Shown here: piece after piece, positions 30,906 through 43,800 of the stretch
Numbering within the stretch: the first letter of the stretch is position 1
How the letters are laid out: each line of letters begins with the position of its first letter
Assembly: GCA_910587225.1 (NCBI GenBank)
Contig: CAJULT010000003.1
Coordinates: 1-64,000, forward strand
Length of the DNA: 64,000 nt
Reading direction: 5' to 3'
DNA from: an uncultured Christensenellaceae bacterium
GTDB lineage: Bacteria > Bacillota > Clostridia > Christensenellales > UBA1242
The notes under the pieces: generated by a model
Seen by the model: the letters and a program-made list of their open reading frames with translations, nothing else
The model's database searches: none
Told to the model about the DNA's origin: nothing
Program-made: the position numbers and the translations under genes

Positions 30906-32737
30906 TAAACCTCTCCTCGCATTATTTTTCCGCGTTCACGCAGTCTCATATTGTGGTCAAGGATAATTTTTCTAATTCTCATACTCTTTGGCGTAACTTC
31001 AAGTATTTCATCATCCGCCAAAAATTCAATAGCATCTTCTAGGCTAAGTTTTCTTGGTGGAGTAAGTCTAAGCGCGTCATCACTTCCAGATGCACGGCAG
31101 TTTGAAAGGTGTTTTTTCTTACAAACATTGACTACGATGTCGTCACCCTTAGGGTTCTGTCCTACCACCATTCCTGCGTATACTGGCACGCCAGCGCCGA
31201 TAAATAGGTCGCCTCGCTCCTGCGCGTTAAATAGTCCATACACAATAGCTTCTCCGCTTTCATGCGCAATAAGTGAGCCATATTCACGGCGGTTAATTTC
31301 CCCCTTCCATGGCTGATATTCATAGAAGATCGAGTTGATAACGCCCTCACCTCTTGTATCAGTCAAAAGTTCACTCTTGTAACCGAAAAGTCCACGAGAA
31401 GGAATTGTAAACTCCATTTTCATACGATTGCCATGAGGTGTCATGCCAACAAGTTCACCCTTGCGGATTCCCATTTTTTGCATAACAATGCCTTGGCAAT
31501 CTGTAGGCACGTCTAGATAAAGTCTATCAATAGGCTCACACTTAACCCCGTCAATCATTTTAATAAGTACTTTTGGCATACTAACCTGAAATTCAAAGCC
31601 ATCACGTCGCATATTTTCAATTAAGATAGAAAGGTGCATTTCCCCTCTTCCGCAAACTTTAAATGTGTCAGCTGTATCACCATCACTTACTTTAAGGGAT
31701 AGGTCTTTAACTGCTTCCTTGTAAAGTCTGTCACGAATGTGACGAGTTGTAACAAACTTGCCTTCCTTACCAGCCAAAGGACTGTCATTTACCATAAAGG
31801 TCATTTCAACGCTAGGCTCAGCGATTTTAACAAACTCAATAGGCTCAATAGCGTCAGGTGCGCAAATTGTGTCTCCGATTTGCACCTCTTCAAGTCCCGC
31901 AATGCAGGCAATCTCGCCAATAGGAACGCTGTCAACAGCAACTCTCTTTACCCCTTCAAATACGAAAAGACTTACAACTTTGCTTCGTACAAGTTTGCTA
32001 GGGTCATGGTAGTTGCAAAGGGTAACCGCTTGCCCAACTTGAAGTGAACCGCGAGTTAGTTTGCCCACCGCAAGTTTTCCTACATAGTCGTTATGTTCAG
32101 CAGAGGAAACAAGCATCTGCATTGCACCTTTGTCATCTCCTTCAGGCGCTGGGATATAACTTGTAATAGTTTCAAAAAGAGGTTTCATATCAACGCCTTT
32201 TTGATTTTTATCAGTAGAAGCAATTCCCTGTCTTGCTGATACAAAAACAAATGGAGAGTTAAGCTGCTCTTCATCGGCGTCAAGCTCTAAAAATAATTCA
32301 AGTACTTCATCTATTACTTCGCTAATGCGCGCGTCGGCTCTGTCAATTTTGTTAACTACAACAATTACTTTAAGTTTTAACGCAAGCGCCCGTTCAAGCA
32401 CAAATCTAGTTTGAGGCATTGGTCCTTCGTATGCGTCTACCACGAGTAGAACGCCGTCCACCATTTTAAGTACGCGTTCAACCTCGCCACCGAAGTCAGC
32501 GTGTCCCGGAGTGTCTATAATGTTGATTTTTGTGTCATTATAAAGGCAGGAGCAGTTCTTAGAAAGAATTGTGATTCCCCTTTCTCTTTCAAGCGCGTTT
32601 GAGTCCATAACGCGATCGCTTACGACTTGATTATCACGAAAAACACTACCCTGTTTTAAGAGCGCGTCGACAAGTGAAGTTTTACCATGGTCTACGTGTG
32701 CAATAATAGCAATATTTCTAATTTTTTCGTTTTTCAT
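30905..32737 (-). CDS. typA: Ribosome-associated GTPase TypA/BipA
   Basis: This translational GTPase related to EF-G binds the ribosome and acts in 50S assembly and stress growth. Motifs: G1 [12 protein letters not shown] (residues 14-25), G2/switch [12 protein letters not shown]3 DTPGHADF, G4 NKID and G5 SARQG. The C-terminal domain specific to BipA is present ([16 protein letters not shown] and [10 protein letters not shown]). The 610-residue length matches the family. AGGA lies about 10 nt before ATG, and a good promoter lies upstream. It is the first gene of a six-gene operon. Confidence 0.97.
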   Translation of the reverse strand: MKNEKIRNIAIIAHVDHGKTSLVDALLKQGSVFRDNQVVSDRVMDSNALERERGITILSKNCSCLYNDTKINIIDTPGHADFGGEVERVLKMVDGVLLVVDAYEGPMPQTRFVLERALALKLKVIVVVNKIDRADARISEVIDEVLELFLELDADEEQLNSPFVFVSARQGIASTDKNQKGVDMKPLFETITSYIPAPEGDDKGAMQMLVSSAEHNDYVGKLAVGKLTRGSLQVGQAVTLCNYHDPSKLVRSKVVSLFVFEGVKRVAVDSVPIGEIACIAGLEEVQIGDTICAPDAIEPIEFVKIAEPSVEMTFMVNDSPLAGKEGKFVTTRHIRDRLYKEAVKDLSLKVSDGDTADTFKVCGRGEMHLSILIENMRRDGFEFQVSMPKVLIKMIDGVKCEPIDRLYLDVPTDCQGIVMQKMGIRKGELVGMTPHGNRMKMEFTIPSRGLFGYKSELLTDTRGEGVINSIFYEYQPWKGEINRREYGSLIAHESGEAIVYGLFNAQERGDLFIGAGVPVYAGMVVGQNPKGDDIVVNVCKKKHLSNCRASGSDDALRLTPPRKLSLEDAIEFLADDEILEVTPKSMRIRKIILDHNMRLRERGKIMRGEV

Positions 32738-32763
32738 CTTTGTATATCCTTTTGAACCTTTTT

Positions 32764-32792
32764 ATTTTACCACAATAAATAGTAAAATTCAA
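32764..32792 (-). promoter_or_regulatory. Promoter of the typA-dnaB-gltX operon
   Basis: On the minus strand, TTGAAT (32787-32792) and TAAAAT (32764-32769) have a 17-nt spacer, and TGG before the -10 gives an extended -10. Confidence 0.8.
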
Positions 32793-32821
32793 CAAAGATT
32801 AAAAAGATTTTAAAAATAATA

Positions 32822-32850
32822 TAAAAAAAGAGGCATCGCCTCTTTCTATT
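32822..32850 (-). terminator. Terminator downstream of the 125-residue protein gene
   Basis: The stem AAAGAGGC / GCCTCTTT carries a T run in the minus-strand direction. Confidence 0.8.
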
Positions 32851-32884
32851 TTTTCCTTAGTTTTCACTTTCTGCCAAAATTTGT

Positions 32885-33262
32885 TTATCCCTCAGCCTCA
32901 GCAAAAACTTCTGGTGATAAAACTTTGTCATTCCCGTAAACGCAAACAGGTGTATTATTTGCATTTAAAACTATGCATCCGCCTTCGCTAACATATCTAT
33001 ATAGATTTGAACTTTCGCCGTATCTGTTTGTGATTTCTTCAAGAGATAACATTTTGCCAATTATGTAATGCTGAAAGCCGATTGTTGTTTCTCGACACAA
33101 TTTTTTCCCTTTAAAAGAAGTTGTTTCATACGCCTTTGAATAAGTATCAATTGCAAGTGCATTTTTGGGAATCTGAAAGTCTTCGAAATTGCTACTATAG
33201 ACCTCTCTAATTTCTTCTTTTTGTTCGCTGTAAAATATCTTTACAAAATTTTTAATTATCAT
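32885..33262 (-). CDS. Hypothetical protein (125 residues)
   Basis: No family recognised. It is a soluble protein with no signal or TM segment. It contains SKAYETTSFKGKKLCRETTIGFQHYIIGKML, then a mixed C-terminal half with VSEGGCIVLNANNTPVCVYGNDKVLSPE, which looks like a small beta sheet. GGAGAGG lies 6 nt before ATG. It follows the 208-residue gene by 15 nt and shares its promoter. Confidence 0.75.
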   Translation of the reverse strand: MIIKNFVKIFYSEQKEEIREVYSSNFEDFQIPKNALAIDTYSKAYETTSFKGKKLCRETTIGFQHYIIGKMLSLEEITNRYGESSNLYRYVSEGGCIVLNANNTPVCVYGNDKVLSPEVFAEAEG

Positions 33263-33277
33263 TTGCGCCTCTCCAGT

Positions 33278-33904
33278 TTACTCATCTTCATCACTGTCAC
33301 AAAATAGCGTTTTCATGCTCAATCCTGAAACTCGCTGCTTTTCTATTTCAAGATTGTTTATATCATTTTCACAATGCTTAATTTGCTCTTGCAAACTATT
33401 AATTCGGACTATTAAATGTCTTTCTTTTTCTTCTTGACAATTATTGAATTGGCTTTGAAACTCGCAAGACATATCAGCAACATTTTCAACTAAAAAGTCC
33501 ATCCACTTTTTTGTTATATCTTTAATGGTCTGTTGAGGATTGTTTGGGCATTTTTCTTCGGGGGAATCTATTGCGTTCTTTATACTGTACGAAACAGTAT
33601 ACCCTGTTCCCAAGAAACTGCCCCATACCTGCAAAACTTGTTTTGACATGTTAACCTCGTAGTACCGTTCATTGCCGCCATAAAAACTCAAATCAACCCT
33701 GTCTTTTTCACGAGGATAATAATGCACTGTAAGACTGAATCCCTTAAAAACAAATCGTCTACATGTACCACTCCTGTCTATCTTAGGACATTCTTCTTGA
33801 AGTTTAGGCAGCCGAGCCCCCTTCGGCAATGCAAGTTCAGGCAGCGTATCTATTAAAAATAGAATTAACTTTTTCGGCTCGATTTCACTAATATAATCAA
33901 CCAT
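33278..33904 (-). CDS. Hypothetical protein with C-terminal coiled coil (208 residues)
   Basis: No family recognised. The first 110 residues look globular (FVFKGFSLTVHYYPREKDRVDLSFYGG suggests beta strands), with Cys residues in a conserved-looking CPKIDRSGTC segment. Residues about 150-195 are a coiled coil (CQEEKERHLIVRINSLQEQIKHCENDINNLEIEK), and the end is acidic (DSDEDE). AAAGGAG lies 6 nt before ATG. Its promoter lies in the last codons of the upstream gene, so this two-gene unit is independent of the large lipoprotein operon. Confidence 0.75.
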   Translation of the reverse strand: MVDYISEIEPKKLILFLIDTLPELALPKGARLPKLQEECPKIDRSGTCRRFVFKGFSLTVHYYPREKDRVDLSFYGGNERYYEVNMSKQVLQVWGSFLGTGYTVSYSIKNAIDSPEEKCPNNPQQTIKDITKKWMDFLVENVADMSCEFQSQFNNCQEEKERHLIVRINSLQEQIKHCENDINNLEIEKQRVSGLSMKTLFCDSDEDE

Positions 33905-33925
33905 GATTTCTCCTTTGCTAACCTA

Positions 33926-33954
33926 ATCTTATCACACCTTACCGCTCTTGTCAA
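33926..33954 (-). promoter_or_regulatory. Promoter inside the 3' end of the upstream gene
   Basis: TTGACA (33949-33954) and TAAGAT (33926-33931) on the minus strand have a 17-nt spacer. The elements overlap the codons for the last residues IDKSGKV of the gene ending at 33932. Confidence 0.7.
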
Positions 33955-34771
33955 TACTAGTTTTTTTCTTGCGGTTGATGATTAAAATTGCTGCGCCTAG
34001 CCCCGCAAGGCAGACAAGAGTAAAGGTAAGATACCATAGTCCTCTATTTGCAACACTTGTGTAAAGGGAGATATTTTGCCCCTCTAAATTCTTCTTCATC
34101 CATGTGTGATGATACAGCCCGTTTGCATCTTGAAACTTATATTCGCTATCGCTTTTAAGATAACTTGACGAAGTGGCATAGTCGTATACATAGTCGGGCG
34201 CATACTCCATCTCTATATTACAAGTTTTGAGCGCATCCTCATAGGCGGCTTTATAGCGCTCCCCCACCTTTTGCCCCGACGAAAGAGTAGCAGCGAATGG
34301 AAACTGCCCGTTTGAAGATGAGGTAATCATAAAACCATAATGCACATCGTCCTTTTCTTCTTCATTAGAGGGATGATAGTAGCTCCACACTTCGCTGGTC
34401 TGGTAAATTATATTAAAACCTACGCAATCAGTTTTTTCGTGATAACCAGTTTTGCTTATGATAAGCCCTTTTCCTATTGCGTACTCAGGCTTGGGATTTT
34501 GATTATAGGCGAGCAAAAAACTTATCACAAATTCATCGTGAAAGGTTTGTACATTCTTGGTAAGTTGACTTTTAAAGTCTTCTATTTTATCGCCATGTCC
34601 GCTATTTTTAAGTTTGCTACTACCCACCGAAAAGAAAAGGGACTGTGTTATGCTTTGCCCGCTTTCCACCGACAAAAGTATAAACTCATTTGATGCAGGC
34701 AGTTTGGCGGGCTGAATAAAAAATATACAGCATGAAAGCGCCATAAAAATTAAGAGAGCAACTTTTTTCAT
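33932..34771 (-). CDS. Secreted, C-terminally membrane-anchored protein of unknown function
   Basis: Residues 1-21 are a signal peptide (MKKVALLIFMALSCCIFFIQP); the ectodomain spans about 220 residues; one TM helix (about residues 246-266) and a basic tail (NRKKKTSIDKSGKV) end the protein, giving type I topology. The ectodomain has Tyr-rich segments (APDYVYDYATSSSYLKSDSEYKF). No family recognised. It starts 35 nt after the 3,153-residue lipoprotein, most likely in one transcript, so the two may act together at the surface. No ribosome site is visible before the ATG. Stop codon TGA. Confidence 0.8.
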   Translation of the reverse strand: MKKVALLIFMALSCCIFFIQPAKLPASNEFILLSVESGQSITQSLFFSVGSSKLKNSGHGDKIEDFKSQLTKNVQTFHDEFVISFLLAYNQNPKPEYAIGKGLIISKTGYHEKTDCVGFNIIYQTSEVWSYYHPSNEEEKDDVHYGFMITSSSNGQFPFAATLSSGQKVGERYKAAYEDALKTCNIEMEYAPDYVYDYATSSSYLKSDSEYKFQDANGLYHHTWMKKNLEGQNISLYTSVANRGLWYLTFTLVCLAGLGAAILIINRKKKTSIDKSGKV

Positions 34772-34806
34772 ACTGTATATTATTAATTATATATTTTAAA
34801 TATAAC

Positions 34807-37800
34807 CTATTTAAGTTCCACCTTGTAGCTTTCGCCAGTTTTGGTAATTACCAAACTATGTCCATCCCCGCAAGAGATTGTTCTTTCAGAAATGGTGTTT
34901 GTAAGACCGCTGATGCCTTGACCAGAATAGCAGAGGTTATTGCTGCCCGAGGGGCTTCTTGTGGCGTCGCCTGCAAATTTTATGCCGCTTGCTTCAACAT
35001 TGCCGTTTATTCTTCCCGCAATAAGAATATATGCAATTCCCCCTAGGTAAACTTTCCCATTTGTACTTGTACATTCAGGCGCTATATTATTGTAGTTGTA
35101 AGACAATAACCCATCATAATTACGTACCACAATACCCGCTAAATAGTAAGTAGCTGCTCCACCAGAAGCTAAGATTTTGCCGTTATTGCCACTTTCAACA
35201 ATTCTGCTTGAGCTTCCTATGTTGTTAATTGCAATTCCTGCAACTCTGTAATAGTAATTTGCTCTAGCGGATTGAATGTTTATATTCGCTCTATTTTCAC
35301 AGTGAATAATCCTGCCGCCGCCCATGTTGGAAACTACAAAGCCGCCGAAGCTAAGGTTGTAATTAGAACTTGGTCTTATTTGAATGCTACCCTCATTTAC
35401 GCAGCTGTCGATAATGCCGCTATTTACTGCAACAAGTCCGCCAATAGCCACGTCGCGCGCTCCACTGACTGACATGTTCATAGACTGCCCAGTTATTGTC
35501 ACATTAGAAATATTTCCATAGTTTTTAAGAGCAAGTCCGCCTGCCAAAAGGTTTCCTTCAACGCTTAAATTGTAGTTTACATTTAACTTAAGTTTTTTTA
35601 TCGAGCCGCCTTTGCCAATCTCTTTAAATAGCGCAGCAAGCTTCGTGTAATTAATAGTAATCTGACCAGTCTTATCAATCTCGCTATAGAAAGTGAGGTT
35701 TTCGCTGACTTCTTTATCGTTTACTATAATGGATATTGCGCTTGACAAGTTCACGGTTATCGTCTGCCCATTAGCATCGTACTGTCCATAGAAAGTACCA
35801 TTAAATGCGAAGCCATTTACATCAAATTCAAGGTTTTCTGTTTGTTTGAAATGGTACTCTGCCAAGTTGCGAACTGCCATATTGTTAAATTGCTCTTCAC
35901 TCGCAATTAGATAAGGATTGTCAACTGTGCCGTCACCAGCTTCAAACAATTTGTATTCTATGTATCCGTCTGGTGCAGTCCAAGAAATAGGCTCTTTCGA
36001 GTAAAGGCTGTTTGCATTCTTTCTTACATAAACCTGAGCAGAAATAATCTTACCCATCCTTCTCGGTTGATAGAAATTGTTTGTGGTTTCGCTAGTTTCA
36101 ATAATCTCAATTATCTTGCCATTATCATCATAAATGAAATTGCCGTCGTCATCACACTTGCCATAAGTCACCTTTACTTTGTAACCAGGTATGTCGCCTT
36201 CCTTCTTTTCGCCTTCCCATGGAGTCCAGTTAAATCTATATTCTTCTGTCGACCAAGAAACAGTTGCCTCTTCTTGCCATGATGGAGCAGGGAGCGTAAA
36301 GTCTTCTGTGTTGCCTTTAATCACCATAAAGGTTTGATAGCTTTGACTAGGCATTACATCAAATATCAATTTTAGCGAAGTGTAGCCCTCTGGAATATAG
36401 ATGGTAGTTCCTTCATTAGTAATTTTGTCACCTCTAAACACTAGTTTGAAATTACTATGTTGCTTGCTATTTTTATCATAAGATTCTACAAAATCACTTG
36501 TAAGTGTAATCTCTTCTCCATCTTTGTTATAGAACGCGATTACTTGCAATTTTACATTGTAATATTCAGTTGAGCGAAGTATCTGTTTGTTTTCCAAAAG
36601 TTTAGTGATATCAATTGTATAACCTTCATCAGTTTCAATCATATCAAAGTCATCGCCTGTAACACTTGGTGCTTTATACACCTCTTGACTTTCGCCAAAT
36701 TTTACAGCAACAAGGTCACTCTTAATCTGATCACTTTCACAAGCATACATTTTAATTCTATAAGGGTTTGGAGAATATTCAAGACCTATAGCTTCAAAGG
36801 TGTTTCCATTTTGCTCACCTTCGATAATATTTCCCTTCTCATCTACAAAGCCAAATTTAGTATTTGCAGTTGTATCATAATCCCATACGATAACACCTTG
36901 ATTATTTACAGTTACATTTGTAGGCGAAGCCGTCTTTGTGATAGCTTTGCTTTCAATATAACTACTTGCAAGGACATAACTACCATTTTCGTATCTGCAA
37001 ACTGCGGAGTTTATAGCTTCCTCAGTCAAAGCTGTGCCAGTTGGAACTGCAAGTGCACGAACTTTAAATTTGTACTCTGCATTAGGGAATCTTGAAACAA
37101 TCTGAGCTGTATCAAGCTCTGCTTTAGTAGTTAAAAACTTTTCGGTAACTTCGGCAGTGCTACTATCTTGAACGTTTTTACTATTATCATGTTCAACGGT
37201 CACCTCATAAACGATCTGCCCGTTTACACTTGCGGCATTTGTTGCTTCGTCCCATGAAACAATACCGTTATTAAGGGTAACAGCCCCGCTAAGTTTTAAC
37301 ATTGCAGCAGGCACAGTTTCCACTGCGGAAGAAAGTATTATGTATGGTTTCTCTCCCGCCATCACTTTAGTAAATGTCGCCTCTTGGTCAACATTAAGAG
37401 TAAGCTCCTCGCCGCTGATTGTAAGCTTAATTCCATTTGGCAGGAGGGTCGTCGAAGCGTCTTCTCGCACTTGTGTACCAATACTTGAAATGTAAAACTC
37501 TGTTGCAGTTGTTTCTGTCTTTCTATAGTCTGCATCTTCAGCCGTGCCACCTGCAACATAAGTCATGGTTTTGACTTTATTCATGCTCGGCGAAATATAA
37601 CTATCTCCGTCTGCTTTATCATTGGATACTTTAAATCTATAATCATCGCCATAATCCAAATCTAGTTGGTTTGCTTTGATAGTAAATTTGTTTCCAGCAG
37701 CGCTTACTTCAACGTTTTTATTTTTATAAATGTTTTGAATTAAGATATTATCGCTATCAATGCGCATGCTTGCTTGGCTCAATCCGCCCTTAATAGAAAG

Positions 37801-40800
37801 GATAACATAATGATAATAACCACTATCTATTAAATTAAGCCATGCATTGCCATTTTTATCAGGGCTTAAATCTTTAGGCTTTTCAGTCTCCTTTTCCTTG
37901 CGGTAACGCACTTGTGTAACATGCCCATGCGCATTCCAAGAAATAATTCCATTATCAAGGGTGAGCGTGTTTTTAATATCAAGGTATACAATTTCAACTT
38001 TGTTACTCTTTCCGTTAAGGTTATATTCATTGCCAACAGTATAGATGCTAAGCATATAACTGTTTCCGCCAAAGTCTATGCACTTGTCTTGCTTACCATC
38101 ATTATATGCGTGTGTTTTGAGATCTCGCATATTAAGTGTGAGTGAAAGCACTTTCCCGTCTTGTATATTTTGTGCAAGTTCTATTGGTTCGTTGAACACA
38201 TGCCTATTATATATGATTCTACCTTTATTATCTTTATCTTGGATGAGGAAGCTAGTAATCAGATATTTATCATCCACCTTTTCCACGTTAAAGCAGTATA
38301 AGCTATTTTCCCCCTTCAAATGAAGTGTATATAAGTTCGCTGAAACGCGCTTGCCATTTTCCATAATATCAGTTAGAGTAAATGTCACATAATAATTATT
38401 TCTTGAATCTTTAGTATCACTTGAAAGAGTAATTGCCGGCGCTGACGGAAGATAAACATCATGGCCAAACACTTCCTTTCCATTAATTGTTAACGAGTTT
38501 GCCAGGGATTGATTTGAACTTACATTGTTATACCCCGTATATACAGTCTGCATTGCGGTAATCTTATAACTTCCAGCTGGAATCTGTTTACCAAAATCGT
38601 CAAACAATATTTCGTTATTTGCTATACCATTTGAATTCATCATTGCATTCAGAATATTCATTACCTGATTCCAGTATGGTATCGTTCCATTTCCATCTAG
38701 TGCCGACATTAGCGCCTCTAAGCAATTTGTATCAGTGCCACTACTTGCCGATTGGAATGTCAAGGTAGAAAGGTCTGGCATAAGCTGTGCTGCATTTACT
38801 GTTGCAGTGTAAGTACCATTGCCCTCCGAACTAGTAAATGTGAGTTTAATTAGTGAGTATTCTATACTTCTCCCTGAGAAACTAAATGGGCTAGAGAAGT
38901 TGGTATTTCCGACCATGCTGTAGAAATTGGTAGTTCCATAAGAAGTTTTAATTGCGTTAAAGAAATCGCTGTTAATTACATCCTCGCGGCTAAACATTAG
39001 GTGTCCATTCTCTACTGTTAAAGTTGCTGGAGTTGCATACTTGGTTGTAAGGAATTCGGTAGTTGGCTCTGACGCCAAGACAAGAGTATCATTAGAAACT
39101 GACACAACTTGAATGGAATAACTAAGCCCCGGAATAAGCTTATCATAAAGGTCGATATTGGCTGCAGTAACATACTCATAACCTCTATCTACTTTCTCGT
39201 CATTTTCTGTGGTTGTGAAGTAAACATAATAGCCTGTTGCGTCGGTTGCTGACCATGACAGTATGTTATTAGATAGGCGAAGATTATTAGTCTTATCTAA
39301 TTTTCTAATCGTAAAGTTTGAATAAGACTGCATCCAAGTATCATCTTTAAAAGTGGTCTTTTCTACTTTTATTTGAGCGTCACATGCACCAATTGATTTA
39401 AAGAAATCGTTTACATTAATTGCATAACATTCTCTGTCAGCCTTAGTTTTTCGTATTGTGTCAAAGTGATAACCATTTTCATCTTCAATCCAAAAACCAT
39501 GCAGGCTAGATGGCTGAAAGCTTTGTTCATAATGTCCCTTTGTGCCATTAATAAGCACAGTATCGGCTGTTATTTTAATTCCTCTTGCGTTAGCGTCATA
39601 ACCAATCACAATGTAGTCATCAGCCATATCTTTGCCACGCAAGTATTGCATTGTCTTATCTAAAGATGAAGTGTAATTAAATTTAAACTCTTTCAAAGGA
39701 GAATTTACATTTCCAACTTTAGCAACGCCTAATTTGAAACTTACACTTCCACTTACGTTTATTTCAAATAAGCTTATAAATTCGCCCATTGAGTAAGTAC
39801 GTACTCCATTTTCCTTTTTATCTGGAGTAAACTGTTTACTTTCATTATTGTAAGTTGCCCAGAATTCAAGTTCACCTTGTGTTTCTTGCTCTTCATAGAG
39901 GGTTATTTCAACTGTTCCATAATCGTTAATCTGAATGTCTGAAATACCTTTAAGTCTATAACCTTCCTTAATAGACACTATATCTCTTGATGCAAGTTTT
40001 TTGTCTGTACTGTCATAACCTATTACGCCGATATCATACATACCGCTTAAATCGCCAAACTTTTCACTTAAGTCAATAGTGGGCGAATCGGATGAGTCGT
40101 AAATTGTATGTCCACCGATTGTAATTTCGTAGAAGAATTCTTTTATAGCTGCGGCTGCATCAATAGTCAAGATTGCATCTGCTGATAAAGAAAGTCCATT
40201 TATATTTTCAAGTCTTTCAATAGTAACAAAACTATCATTTGATTTAATAGCATTTGTAGCCGCAACTTCAAACTTAACCTCAGTTTCAAGCTCTGTAAAG
40301 AAGGTTTTATCAAGGGTGAGAATGTATTTGCTGCCAACTTTTTCAAAGGTGTAGCCTGTTCCGCTTGCGCCAGCGTCAGTAAGTGCTACAAGTTTAGTGC
40401 CGCCAATTTCAACCTCAAAGGTAACTCCACTAAATGAGCTCCAATTGTCTAAGATTTCAAATTTAACGCTTGCGTTACTTTTTCTAAGTGTTTCTCTCGA
40501 AGTTGTATCATCTTCAACTATAACTATGTTAACATCTTCAACTGCTTGAAGTTTTGATAGGCTTAACTGCTTGTCGCTTTGCGCCACTCCGTAATACCCA
40601 GTTCCGCTTGACAGTTGATAGTTTGCAATTTCTGTTATTATCTGAACCTCATAGTCACCTTCTCCAAGCCCGTAAAGAACCTGCGATGAAAGCAATAACT
40701 GCGTTTCTTGAATACCCGAAATTTTATCTACTTGAATATTGCCATTGTATATAATGACACTATAAGTTAATCCCTCTCCGTTAAAGTCATCGGCAACATT

Positions 40801-43800
40801 ATTCCATGTGATTTTATCTCCAGCAAGGCTAGGTGTAATAGTTTGATCTGCAAGATCTTTAAAAGTAAAGCTTGCCAATTGGCTATCAAGATAATAATAT
40901 TCTACTTCCTGTTGTACAATTTTTGTCACGCTTATAAGCTGCAAATTTACTTGCTCACCTAGATCAGCAACATTGAAAGATAAGAAACCGTTCACCTTAT
41001 CAAATCCACTAGCCTCGTTGCCGTTTATGAGAACTTTGTCTATCTGGTTTGGATTAGAAATTGTTATGCTTGCGTCTCCTGCTTGATTTACATTAAGTGA
41101 AGAAATAGGTGCAAGCTGAGAAACGATAATCACGTTTGAAGACGCAGACGAAAGATAATGTGGATTGTTTGCAATTACCATGACTGTTCTAGGTCTAGTG
41201 AAATCAATATCTAGTTTATAAGAAACCATTCTCTTGCCACCAGTTTCAGTAACTGCAGAATAATCTTCTCTTACAACTTCGCCGTCAACATAAATTGTAT
41301 AAGTTGTATTACCAAGGCTTCCAACTGCCTCCCAGTTGAGAGTTCTATCCTCTTTAGAGAAAGAAATTTGTGCCGAAACTAGGCTTTCAAGTGTAAGCTG
41401 GCTTTGTCCGTCTAAGGTATGCCCTTCAAGAGAAGGAAGATAATATGTATTTCCCTCGCTCTCATTTTTGTATGCCTTGATTTGAACTTTAACCGATACG
41501 CACTGCTCATAAGCTGAGGCGAACTCACTATCTTTTTCTAGCTGAGATTGAATGTACCCGTCTAAATCAAAAGTCTTAGCATCAAGATAGCGTTGAACCA
41601 CATAGTTGCTCTCTCTTCCAACAACGGTTAATATTAAGCTGTAATTGTGTGTTAATCCCGAGTAGCCATCTGTTGATTCATTAGGATCTACAAAGGTTAA
41701 AATGCCATTTTGATATTCAATGTTCGTCGGGCGAAGAAGTCTTTTGAAATTGTAGGAAAGCTGATCGCTATCTATATAGTAATTGTTGTCTTGGTCTGGC
41801 TTGGCTATGTAGGTTATCGAAAGCGAGAAATCGCTTGTAAAGCCCAGAAGAGATAGTTTGCCGCCATTAAGCTCTAACTCTTGCCCATCCTTTTGTACCA
41901 ATATTTTTAAAGCTTGTGAGTTTGCACTTACGCTGAGCACTTCATTTTTATCAATCGTAATTTTAGGAGTTGCAAGTTTAGTAGCAACAATTTCACTTGC
42001 TGGCGACTTGGTGTGAATTTGCGCTTCTGCGTCAGATGCTACCGCCTCGACAGAAATGTTATAATCGCCCGCGCCTTTAAGCTGCCCGCCGATTGTGAAA
42101 TCATAAGTTTTTTGTATGTTTCCATCTCTGTAAACATTGGCAACCTCTCTGCCATCAATTTTGATAACATATTTGTATGTAAATTCATCCTCTGATTCGA
42201 TAGTTAAAATTTTGCTGTCGCTATCAAATGAAAGGGTTGGCGCTGTCAGCGCTTTTGTAACAAAGTAAGGACCATCGCTAGGCAAATATTCAAAATAGCT
42301 ATCCCCATCCACAAAATCGGCATCCAAATAGTTGTTGATTCCGCTTTCGGTCGCTCTGGTATAAATTTTTATGTAATAATAGCCAAAGTCGAGCTTTTCT
42401 TTGATTTTGGTATCTTGGGTAACTTCATGCGCTACAAGCTCTCCTAGTGTTCCGCCCTTAACAAAGTCTTTGTCAACTTTATAAATGTAATATTCATATT
42501 CACATTCCCCGCTTACACCTTCCCAAGCAAATAAGCCATTTTCTTGGTTTGCTGCCGCTTTAGAAACTGCATCTAGTATGGTTAAGGTTTTATTAACCCT
42601 AACTTCATTTGCCGCTCCATCCTTGCGATAAGCGGTAAGTGTAAGATTGTAAACCTTTCCGTTCGGCTGACCAAGCCTGCCGATGTTAATTTGACCTTTT
42701 TCATCAGGCACAACCTCAGTTGTTTCGCCGTTGATTGTCAGTTTGTATTCTGCATTTTCATCTTTTGCAAAAGTCAAAATGCTGTTGCCATCCGAGTCAA
42801 GACTATGGATAAGACTAGAAATAGTATCAAATAAATAGTACTGCCTTTTCTCAACACGAGAGTTGAGAACTCTTGCCTGACCGTCAAGCTCCTTTAAAAT
42901 ATCATCATTTACAAAACAAGGAAGACTTGTCACATTTAGCGCCTGCTCACCTTTCTTGCCATCTAAGTCTAGCGGTAAGGATATGTGATTTCCCGATTTT
43001 GCAGTATTTAAGTATGCGGTCAGTCCGCCATATTCAATCTTATAATTTTCGCCATATGAAGAAGGAATAAAGTCTATTTCAAGTTTTCCACTCTGTACAC
43101 GATAGGTAAACTCTGGTTTTGGCAAAATCGCAAACACCTTAGTTGTCGCTCTGCTTTTGCTATAAAAATTGTCTTTGTAATAACCACCTTTCGCGCGAAC
43201 ATAGAATTCATAAGTGCCATAATCAAGTTCTGCAATATCCTCAATTTCAATTATGCCGCTGTCGCCAGTTTTAAGGTTGACATACTTTACTAAATAACCA
43301 GTATTAGACTTGCTCCATGCCAGCTGTCCTGATGGAACGCCTACTGCGACTTCATCTAGATTGTAATTGAACTCCACCGCACTAGGTTTTGTAACTGTTA
43401 TGCTTTGGTAAGATGAGAACTTTTCTTTGGTAGGGTCAAATGCTTCTAGTTTAATTTCAACTGACTGCCCGTCACCATAATTGGCGAAATCAAGGTCGAC
43501 GCTATCGCCATTAAAGTTTGAATAAATTTCAACTCCGCCCACGCTAACTTTGTATCTTGCCAAAGGATCTTTATCCCAACTGAGTGAAACGAGATTGTTG
43601 TCAAAATCTTCATCAACTGAGGCGTTAAAATTTGAGATTCTTTCCATTGCATAGTAACTTTCAAAAATGGTTATCTGCTTTGACGAATCAACATACTTGT
43701 TTCCGTTTGCCACAATGCTGATTTCCATTTCACCTTCGTGAGGAAGCTGAAATTGAATGGTAGTATCTTGCGGTCTTGATGGGGTTACTTCGGTTTGCTG

